The notes under the pieces are model-generated. The model was not told the origin of the DNA, made no database searches, and saw only the letters and a program-made list of their open reading frames with translations. DNA of 5,564 nt, taken from NCBI GenBank assembly GCA_900552155.1, contig URYU01000117.1:1-5564 (forward strand). Reading direction: 5' to 3'. This DNA is from an uncultured Collinsella sp. (lineage in GTDB: Bacteria; Actinomycetota; Coriobacteriia; Coriobacteriales; Coriobacteriaceae). The position numbers and the translations under genes are program-made. This document shows positions 1 through 4,788 of the stretch, piece after piece (position 1 is the first letter of the stretch; each line of letters starts with the position of its first letter).

Positions 1-75
1 CTCGTTACTATGGGATGAGCGGGGAACGTGGTCGTTACGGCAACTGAGCCCCTCCATAAATTACCCTAGGCATAC
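1..75. other. Unassigned 5' edge, possibly the tail of an upstream gene
   Basis: No gene can be called with confidence here. On the + strand, the frame beginning at base 3 is open from the window edge and ends at a TGA at 45-47. It would give a glycine- and arginine-rich tail, RYYGMSGERGRYGN, with codons similar to the genes downstream, so it may be the last residues of an upstream protein. It is too short to identify. No convincing terminator hairpin separates it from the promoter that follows. On the - strand a frame starting at the ATG at 57-55 is open to the edge, but it has only a weak ribosome-binding site and an unremarkable peptide. Confidence 0.2.
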
Positions 76-103
76 TTGCGCGAAAGCCTACTGGTGCTAC
101 ACT
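76..103 (+). promoter_or_regulatory. Probable promoter of the riboflavin transport operon
   Basis: TTGCGC (76-81) is a partial -35 match. It is followed after 16 bases by TACACT (98-103), a 4-of-6 match to the -10 consensus, with an upstream TG (95-96) giving an extended -10. Transcription would start near 109-111, exactly where the 5' strand of the riboswitch closing helix begins, and this agreement is the best support. The 12 bases at 92-103 are nearly the same as the candidate promoter of argC (4708-4719). The boxes themselves are weak, so the call is moderate. Confidence 0.5.
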
Positions 104-108
104 TGCAA

Positions 109-299
109 TTGCTGTTTCAGGGCGGGGTGAAATTCCCCACTGGCGGTAAATCGGGCGGTGCCAAGGGGGGTACCGTGGCGCAGGTAAAGTGCCTGCGGTC
201 GAGCCGATGAGTCCGCGACCCGTGTGTGCGTTGGTTCGCATGCCGGCTGATCTGGTGAGATCCCAGTACCAACGGTTAGAGTCCGGATGAAAGAGGCAG
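109..299 (+). promoter_or_regulatory. FMN riboswitch (RFN element)
   Basis: This is a structured RNA leader that binds flavin mononucleotide and controls riboflavin synthesis or uptake genes. The conserved RFN blocks appear in order: GGGGTGAAATTCCCC (124-138), TGGCGGTAAAT (141-151), GTCCGCGACC (211-220), GGTGAGATCCC (254-264) and AGTCCGGATGAAAG (280-293). The closing helix P1 can be drawn between about 109-118 and 289-299, with one mismatch and one bulge. The variable arm is long and seems to hold two hairpins, 156-162/169-175 and 180-184/192-196. Only about 9 bases separate the aptamer from the start codon at 308, leaving no room for a downstream terminator. Control is therefore probably at translation initiation, with FMN-bound P1 masking the ribosome-binding site. 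The identity is secure; the exact ends and the mechanism are inferred. Confidence 0.95.
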
Positions 300-303
300 G
301 TGA
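298..303 (+). promoter_or_regulatory. Ribosome-binding site of ribU, overlapping the riboswitch
   Basis: AGGTGA lies 4 bases before the ATG at 308, with the AGG core 7 bases away, and matches the anti-Shine-Dalgarno end of 16S rRNA. It decides the start: an in-frame ATG at 287 is part of the conserved riboswitch sequence and has no ribosome-binding site of its own. The first bases (298-299) can also pair in the extended P1 helix, which would tie translation to ligand binding. Confidence 0.75.
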
Positions 304-307
304 TCTT

Positions 308-898
308 ATGTCTGAACAGTCGCAGCATATCCATTTTGAGAACACGAATAGGTGGAGCACCAAACAGCTCGTAACCATGGCGCTTATGTGTGCCCTGGGT
401 GCGCTCTTTATGTATGTGCAGCTGCCCATTCTTCCCTCGGCGCCGTTTTTGACGTATGACCCGTCGCTGGTGCCGGCGATGGTGTGTGGATTTGCGTATG
501 GCCCTGCTGCCGGCACTGCAGTAGCCGCCATGGCGAACGTCATCCATGCGCTCACCACGGGCGATTGGGTCGGCGCGCTTATGAACTTGGTCGCTACGCT
601 GGGCTTTATTCTGCCCGCGGCGATTGTCTACCAAAAGATGCACACCTACAAGGGCGCCGTGATCGGTCTGGCACTCGGCGTCATTGCCGCTACGGCGCTG
701 TCCATGGTCGCGAACCTGACCATTGGCGTTTGGTTCTGGTATGGCTCGGGCGATGCGATTGCCCCGCTCATGATTCCTGCCGTACTGCCATTCATCCTTA
801 TCAAGACCGTGCTTAACTCGGTGTTGACGCTGGCGGTGTATAAAGCGGTCTCCAACCTCATCACGCCTAAAAAGGACCAGGTCAAAGGCCGCGCATGA
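308..898 (+). CDS. ribU: Riboflavin ECF transporter, substrate-binding S component RibU
   Basis: This 196-residue membrane protein is the S component that captures riboflavin outside the cell and delivers it to the EcfA/EcfT energising module. Five or six hydrophobic segments can be seen (about residues 19-38, 55-78, 87-107, 116-140, 154-184). The first contains ALMCA (25-29), the AxxxA motif by which S components dock on EcfT. The stretch LTYDPS (48-53), followed by VPAMVCGFAYGP, is characteristic of RibU. The FMN riboswitch directly upstream supports riboflavin as substrate. The ATG at 308 is chosen for its ribosome-binding site; the ATG at 287 would add seven residues encoded by riboswitch bases. 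The stop overlaps the next start by four bases (ATGA), implying translational coupling. One oddity is PFILIK (161-166), where RibU proteins as I recall them usually have PFN. The family call is firm, the substrate strongly inferred. Confidence 0.92.
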   Translation: MSEQSQHIHFENTNRWSTKQLVTMALMCALGALFMYVQLPILPSAPFLTYDPSLVPAMVCGFAYGPAAGTAVAAMANVIHALTTGDWVGALMNLVATLGFILPAAIVYQKMHTYKGAVIGLALGVIAATALSMVANLTIGVWFWYGSGDAIAPLMIPAVLPFILIKTVLNSVLTLAVYKAVSNLITPKKDQVKGRA

Positions 899-2799
899 TT
901 GAGTGTCGGGGCGTTTCCTTTAGCTATGACGGTGCCGCCCAGGCGCTTGACGGCATCGATCTGAGCATTAAGGACGGCGAGTTTTTCTGCATCCTCGGTG
1001 GCAATGGGTCGGGTAAGTCGACGTTTGCCAAGCATCTGAATGCGCTGCTGCAGCCCGATGCGGGCACGGTGCGCATCAACGGCATGGATGCGTCCGAGCC
1101 CGAGCTGGTCTACGACATTCGTTCGACCGCGGGCATGGTATTCCAGAATCCCGACGACCAGCTGGTGGCAACGCTTGTCGAAGATGACGTTGCGTTTGGT
1201 CCCGAAAACCTTGGCGTGCCATCGGCGCATATTGCGCAGCGCGTACGCGAGGCGCTGAAGGGCGTGGGTCTGGTGGGCTTTGAGCGCCACGAGACCCATG
1301 CGCTTTCGGGTGGCCAAAAGCAACGCGTGGCGCTTGCCGGCGTGCTTGCCATGGAACCGCGCGTTCTCATTTTGGACGAGGCTTCCTCGATGCTCGATCC
1401 GCGTGGACGTAAGGGCCTCATGAAGGCTTGCCGCGCGTTGCACGCTCGCGGTATGACCATCGTGATGATTACGCACTTTATGGAAGAAGCCGCCGAGGCC
1501 GATCGTGTCGCGGTGTTTCGGGCGGGGCACGTTGCCATGCTCGGTACGCCCGATGAGATGTTGACGCGGGCGGATGAACTCGTTCAGCTCAACCTTGACA
1601 TGCCAGAGTCGTGCCGTTTGGGCATGGCACTTCGTGCGAAGGGCGTGCCCGTTTGCGCGCAGGTACGTGAGGCGGATATGGTCGCCGAGATTGCGCAGGC
1701 TTATGCCGAGCGAAGTGGGGCAGGCATCGCGGGGCAGTCTTCCGTATCCCAGTTGGAAATCGCTGACGGCACTGTTCCGGTAGACAACGAGGGCAACGCG
1801 TCGGAGCCCGTCATCGAGCTATCCCGTGTTTCGTACAGTTATTCGCTGAGCGCCCGCGAGCGCCGCCGCTGGCATAAGCGCTCGGCCACTGCGGACAAAT
1901 CGAGCAAACAGGCTCTCTGGGGAAACGACCCCAGCAGCCCGTGGGCGCTGCGCGATGTATCGCTGACGGTGCGTCGCGGCGAGTTCCTGGGCTTGGCAGG
2001 TCATACCGGTTCGGGTAAGTCGACGCTGGTCCAGCATCTCAACGGTTTGATTCGCCCTCAGGAGGGATCCGTTCGCGCGCTGGGGCTCGATCTGTCAAAC
2101 AAGAAAGACGCCGCCGCGGTTAAGGCCAAGGTCGGCGTGGTGTTTCAATATCCTGAGCGTCAGCTGTTTGCCGAAACCGTGGCGCAGGACGTGGCGTTTG
2201 GTCCGCATAACCTTGGCTTGCCGCAAGACGAGGTTGCGCGTCGTGTCGCATCATCGCTTACGCGCGTGGGCCTCGACCTCGCCGCGATAGGCGATAAGAG
2301 CCCCTTTGAGCTTTCGGGCGGCCAGCAGCGCCGCGTGGCGTTTGCCGGCGTGCTTGCCATGGAACCTGAGGTGCTGGTGCTCGACGAGCCCATGGCAGGC
2401 CTCGATCCGGCTGCCCGCAGGGATTTCCTAGGGCTCATCGATCGACTCCATCGCGAGGGCCTGACCGTTGTCATGGTTTCGCACAGCATGGATGACCTGG
2501 CCAATTGCTGCGACCGTATTGTCGTGATGAACGAGGGCGCGGTGTTTGCCGAGGGCACGCCCGCTCAGGTTTTTGCGCATGCGGATGAGCTTAAATCAAT
2601 CGGCTTGGGTGTTCCCGCTGCCCAGCGCATGGCGCTGGCGCTTGCGAAGGCAGGCGTGCCGCTGCGTCGCGGCGGGCTCTATACGGTTGAGTCGTTGGCC
2701 GACGAGTTGGTGGACCTGCTAATCGGTCGCTCGGGCGGTCCTTCTGACGTCGCGGACATTGCTAAATCCAAGACGGTCGCGCGAGAGGAGGGCTGCTAA
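895..2799 (+). CDS. Fused ECF transporter ATPase, EcfA1-EcfA2 in one chain
   Basis: This 634-residue cytoplasmic protein carries both ATP-binding subunits that power ECF vitamin import, normally two proteins of about 280 residues. Domain 1 (about 1-280) has Walker A GGNGSGKST (35-43), Q-loop FQNPDDQ (83-89), signature LSGGQKQR (137-144), Walker B with catalytic Glu162, D-loop SMLDP (165-169) and switch His194. Its FQNP and SSMLDP motifs are EcfA1-like. Domain 2 (about 306-634) has GHTGSGKST (369-377), FQYPERQLF (417-425), LSGGQQRR (473-480), Glu498, AGLDP (501-505) and His530, and is EcfA2-like. All catalytic residues are present, so both ATP sites should work. Each half ends with a similar C-terminal subdomain (about 236-253 and 573-590). 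A polar linker spans about 280-305, and a basic, disordered-looking insert sits at about 319-349. The start overlaps ribU by 4 bases and the stop overlaps ecfT by 1. Confidence 0.95.
   Translation: MIECRGVSFSYDGAAQALDGIDLSIKDGEFFCILGGNGSGKSTFAKHLNALLQPDAGTVRINGMDASEPELVYDIRSTAGMVFQNPDDQLVATLVEDDVAFGPENLGVPSAHIAQRVREALKGVGLVGFERHETHALSGGQKQRVALAGVLAMEPRVLILDEASSMLDPRGRKGLMKACRALHARGMTIVMITHFMEEAAEADRVAVFRAGHVAMLGTPDEMLTRADELVQLNLDMPESCRLGMALRAKGVPVCAQVREADMVAEIAQAYAERSGAGIAGQSSVSQLEIADGTVPVDNEGNASEPVIELSRVSYSYSLSARERRRWHKRSATADKSSKQALWGNDPSSPWALRDVSLTVRRGEFLGLAGHTGSGKSTLVQHLNGLIRPQEGSVRALGLDLSNKKDAAAVKAKVGVVFQYPERQLFAETVAQDVAFGPHNLGLPQDEVARRVASSLTRVGLDLAAIGDKSPFELSGGQQRRVAFAGVLAMEPEVLVLDEPMAGLDPAARRDFLGLIDRLHREGLTVVMVSHSMDDLANCCDRIVVMNEGAVFAEGTPAQVFAHADELKSIGLGVPAAQRMALALAKAGVPLRRGGLYTVESLADELVDLLIGRSGGPSDVADIAKSKTVAREEGC
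1334..1358 (+). repeat. 25-base direct repeat, copy 1 (EcfA1 half)
   Basis: An exact 25-base sequence (begins TTGCCGGCGTGC, ends CATGGAACC) encodes the AGVLAMEP segment just before Walker B of the first ATPase domain. The same 25 bases recur at 2342-2366 in the second domain. Protein conservation explains why the region is similar, but not by itself the identity at every third codon position. Confidence 0.9.
2342..2366 (+). repeat. 25-base direct repeat, copy 2 (EcfA2 half)
   Basis: This is the exact second copy of the repeat at 1334-1358, again just before Walker B. The copies lie 1008 bases (336 codons) apart, so recombination between them would remove one domain's worth of sequence in frame. 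A shorter 15-base identity, TCGGGTAAGTCGACG, joins the two Walker A regions (1009-1023 and 2011-2025). Confidence 0.9.
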
Positions 2800-3599
2800 T
2801 GGAGGCGTTTTCGTTTGGCAGCTACTATCCCGGCGATAGTGCGATCCACCGCCTGGACCCGCGAACTAAGTTGCTCTTGGGCTTTGTGTTTCTGATTACG
2901 ACGCTCACAGTCAGCAGCTTCCGCGGACTGGCCCCGGTCGCAATCTTCGTTGTCCTGATCTATGCCGTGTCCCGGGTGCCGTTGCGCCGGGTCCTATCAT
3001 CGCTGGCACCATTGCTGGCGATTGTCGTGGTGGTCGCAGTGCTCAACCTGTTTTCCGACCAGAGCGGGCGCATTCTGTGGCAGCTTGGCTTTTTGCAGAT
3101 AAGCGAGGGCTCGCTGCGTTCTGCGGCGTTTATGGCGTGCCGCCTGACTCTGATGATGGCCGGCATGAGCGCCATTACGCTCACCACGCCCACGCTCGAC
3201 CTCACCGCGGGCTTTGAGCGTCTGCTCGCACCGTTTGCGCGCGTGGGGCTCCCTGCGCATGAGCTCGGCATGATTATGGGTATCGCGCTGCGCTTTATGC
3301 CGCAGTTTGCCACCGAGATGAAGCAGACGGCGGACGCGCAAGCAAGCCGCGGTGCACGCGTGACGGGAGGCCCGCTCGGCGGCGTGCGTATGCTCGGCAG
3401 TGTGGCGATTCCGCTGTTCACGGGCGTGTTCCGTCATGCCGAGACGCTTTCGGCCGCCATGGATGCCCGTTGCTATCATGGCGAGCAGGGCCGCACACGT
3501 TTGCATGCGCTTGCATTTGGCCGCAGCGATGCGTTGGCGGCGGTGGTGACGGCGTTGCTGCTCATCTGCGTCATCGTCATCAATCTTCAACTTGTTTAG
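2799..3599 (+). CDS. ecfT: ECF transporter transmembrane coupling protein EcfT
   Basis: This 266-residue inner-membrane protein links the S component to the ATPases and turns ATP hydrolysis into tilting of the S component. The N-terminal stretch with HRLDPRTKLL (17-26) is typical of EcfT. Hydrophobic segments lie at about 25-39, 45-58, 67-85, 107-128 and 244-264. The long cytoplasmic coupling region holds the two short Arg-centred motifs that contact the ATPases: SRG in QASRGA (181-186) and ARC in AMDARCYHG (220-228). The Cys in the second motif replaces the Gly of the textbook Ala-Arg-Gly, a variation I recall from other EcfT proteins. The length is normal. The start follows a strong GGAGGG (2787-2792) with 6-base spacing, and the upstream TAA and this ATG share one base, so expression is coupled to the fused ATPase. 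Confidence 0.95.
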   Translation: MEAFSFGSYYPGDSAIHRLDPRTKLLLGFVFLITTLTVSSFRGLAPVAIFVVLIYAVSRVPLRRVLSSLAPLLAIVVVVAVLNLFSDQSGRILWQLGFLQISEGSLRSAAFMACRLTLMMAGMSAITLTTPTLDLTAGFERLLAPFARVGLPAHELGMIMGIALRFMPQFATEMKQTADAQASRGARVTGGPLGGVRMLGSVAIPLFTGVFRHAETLSAAMDARCYHGEQGRTRLHALAFGRSDALAAVVTALLLICVIVINLQLV

Positions 3600-3629
3600 G
3601 CGCGATTCGAGCGCAAGAAAGGGGTCCCT

Positions 3630-4076
3630 ATGACCGACAACGACTGCACGGCTCAGCTTGAGCGTGCCTGTTCGTATCTCAGGCGCATTCCGGCGTGGTA
3701 TCTGGCCACGACCGATGTGGCCGACGGACATCAGCCTCGCGTGAGACCGTTTTCGTTTGCCATGGTCGATGACGGTAAGTTGTGGTTTTGCACGTCGCGC
3801 GACAAGGATGTGTGGGCGGAGCTGAGTACGAATCCCAAGTTTGAGCTCTCGGGCTGGAAGCCGGGGGAATGTTGGATCGTGTTGACCGGCGAGGCCGCAC
3901 TTGAGGACGACGCAGTTGCGAGCGACAGGGTGCGTCAAGCGGGTTTTAGGCACATGGTGGGCATCGGCGAGGAACACGAGAGTGCCAACGACGGCCGCCT
4001 TGCTTTCTTTTCGATTCGCAACATTGCCGTGCGCTTCTGTGATATCGACGGCAGCGAGGAGCGCCTGGAACTCTAG
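3630..4076 (+). CDS. PNPOx-like split-barrel flavoprotein, first of a tandem pair
   Basis: This 148-residue soluble protein belongs to the pyridoxamine 5'-phosphate oxidase-like split-barrel superfamily, closest by recall to the small uncharacterised COG5015 type. Members usually bind FMN (some bind F420 or haem) as homodimers, and many are reductases of unknown substrate. Visible family features are IPAWYLAT (20-27), PRVRPFSFA (36-44), the strand DGKLWFCTSRDKDVW (48-62) followed by a helix and NP (68-69), and WIVLTGEAAL (82-91). It is shorter than PdxH (about 200 residues) and lacks PdxH's C-terminal part, so PLP synthesis is unlikely. The ATG at 3630 has AAAGGGG (3618-3624) 5 bases before it. 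It starts 30 bases after ecfT with no terminator between, so co-transcription with the riboflavin transporter is likely. FMN binding is inferred from the family; substrate unknown. Confidence 0.85.
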   Translation: MTDNDCTAQLERACSYLRRIPAWYLATTDVADGHQPRVRPFSFAMVDDGKLWFCTSRDKDVWAELSTNPKFELSGWKPGECWIVLTGEAALEDDAVASDRVRQAGFRHMVGIGEEHESANDGRLAFFSIRNIAVRFCDIDGSEERLEL

Positions 4077-4110
4077 CTCGCACAAACCAGGCTCCCAAAC
4101 TCGCTAGTAC

Positions 4111-4116
4111 AGGAGG
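4111..4116 (+). promoter_or_regulatory. Ribosome-binding site fixing a GTG start
   Basis: AGGAGG lies 4 bases before GTG at 4121. It is the strongest Shine-Dalgarno site near this gene and there is no in-frame ATG close by, so it fixes the GTG as the start of the second PNPOx-like gene. Confidence 0.85.
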
Positions 4117-4120
4117 AAAC

Positions 4121-4531
4121 GTGGACGGATTGAATACGGGGCGGGAGTACCTGACGTCGGTGCCGGCGTGGTATCTGGCGACGAGCGTGGACGGGCAGCC
4201 GCATGTGCGTCCGTTTTCGTTTGCGCAGATCCAGGACGGTAAGCTGTGGTTTGTGACGGCGCGCACAATAGATGTGTGGCAGGAGCTGCTGCAAAACCAG
4301 CGCTTTGAGGCCACGAGTTGGTGGCCGGGCCATGGCTGGCTCATCTTGCGCGGGCGTGCCGGCTTGGATGACCGGGCTTTAGACGAAATGCGCGAAGCCG
4401 GGTGGAAGCATCTAGAGCGCCTGGGCGAGCACTATGAGGGGCCAAACGCCCCCACGCTCGTCTTCTTTAGCGTCGAGGATCCCGAGGCTTTTATCTGCAA
4501 TCACGACGAATGGGTGCCGGTCGAGTTCTAG
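4121..4531 (+). CDS. PNPOx-like split-barrel flavoprotein, second of a tandem pair
   Basis: This 136-residue paralogue of the preceding gene starts at GTG. About half of some 115 aligned positions are identical by eye. Shared blocks include VPAWYLAT (14-21), HVRPFSFA (28-35), DGKLWF (39-44), DVW.EL (51-56) and LVFFSV (113-118). The same split-barrel fold and probable FMN binding follow from the family. The N-terminus is about seven residues shorter than in the first copy, and there are Trp-rich differences (SWWPGHGW, 66-73, against SGWKPGECW) that could change the substrate or make the pair a heterodimer. It lies 44 bases after its neighbour, and that gap shows no hairpin or promoter. A large hairpin 37 bases after its stop marks the probable end of the operon. 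Function is unknown. Confidence 0.85.
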   Translation: MDGLNTGREYLTSVPAWYLATSVDGQPHVRPFSFAQIQDGKLWFVTARTIDVWQELLQNQRFEATSWWPGHGWLILRGRAGLDDRALDEMREAGWKHLERLGEHYEGPNAPTLVFFSVEDPEAFICNHDEWVPVEF

Positions 4532-4568
4532 CCGGCTGGCTCATCCTAACAACTTGGTTTTCGCATGG

Positions 4569-4622
4569 GCGGGCCCCGTATTGCCCGGCGCCGTTAGGAG
4601 CGCCGGTCAATACGGGGCCCGC
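4569..4622 (+). terminator. Large GC-rich hairpin, probable operon terminator
   Basis: Perfect 15-base arms (4569-4583 and 4608-4622) are followed by one mismatch, then 7 more pairs (4585-4591 with 4600-4606) around an 8-base loop (4592-4599). It lies between convergence-free, same-strand units: after the last PNPOx-like stop and before the argC control region, where a terminator is expected. It lacks a proper T-run; the next bases are only moderately T-rich (ATTTGTCAATTCCTT, 4626-4640). It may end transcription inefficiently, act with Rho, or protect the 3' end of the message. The structure itself is certain, the role inferred. Confidence 0.6.
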
Positions 4623-4666
4623 TCCATTTGTCAATTCCTTCAAGCGAATGTGTCGGGAATGTTTCA

Positions 4667-4703
4667 ATGCATGAATATGCAAGCCATTTACGTATTCATG
4701 CAT
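4667..4703 (+). promoter_or_regulatory. Probable arginine repressor (ArgR/AhrC) operator
   Basis: An AT-rich inverted repeat has perfect 11-base arms, ATGCATGAATA (4667-4677) and TATTCATGCAT (4693-4703), separated by 15 bases. Each arm contains the TGAAT/ATTCA half-site of the ARG box bound by the hexameric arginine repressor. It sits directly upstream of, and probably over, the -35 region of argC, so repressor with bound arginine would block initiation. The inner half-sites that would complete two ordinary 18-base ARG boxes are poorly conserved, which lowers confidence in the exact register. Confidence 0.7.
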
Positions 4704-4707
4704 CTTT

Positions 4708-4719
4708 TGGTGCTAAAGT
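4708..4719 (+). promoter_or_regulatory. Candidate extended -10 element of the argC promoter
   Basis: TGGTGCTAAAGT contains TG (4711-4712), one base, then TAAAGT (4714-4719), a 4-of-6 match to the -10 consensus. No good -35 is found at normal spacing; that position falls inside the inverted repeat arm. Ten of its twelve bases equal the candidate promoter at 92-103. The untranslated leader would be about 60 bases. The call rests on placement and on the shared motif. Confidence 0.4.
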
Positions 4720-4788
4720 TTCAACCCACTTCATAACGACCGCTGCGAAATGCGCATCGGTGCATAAATCGCAGACAAGGAGTCTGAT

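Noticed and set aside
1..57. Possible divergent gene starting on the - strand at 57
   Set aside because: The frame is open to the edge for only 19 codons, the ribosome-binding site is weak and the peptide resembles nothing. More upstream sequence is required to decide.
646..1530. Long open frame on the - strand (294 residues) opposite ribU and the ATPase
   Set aside because: It covers firmly identified genes, has no family-like motifs and no sign of its own ribosome-binding site or promoter.
3600..3629. Terminator or new promoter between ecfT and the first PNPOx-like gene
   Set aside because: The 30-base gap has no inverted repeat or promoter-like boxes, only a ribosome-binding site.
2997..4085. 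Long open frame on the - strand (362 residues)
   Set aside because: It lies opposite ecfT and the first PNPOx-like gene, which have clear families and ribosome-binding sites. Its product is rich in His and Arg with no recognisable domain, as expected for a shadow frame in GC-rich DNA.
3630..4531. True pyridoxamine 5'-phosphate oxidase (pdxH) or nitroimidazole resistance (nim) genes
   Set aside because: Both proteins have the broad split-barrel pattern, but are shorter than PdxH and lack its C-terminal region. I see no feature that singles out Nim proteins, so only a family-level name is justified.
4628..4633. TTGTCA as a -35 box for argC
   Set aside because: It is a good -35 match, but there is no acceptable -10 box 16-18 bases downstream, and it lies just behind the hairpin.
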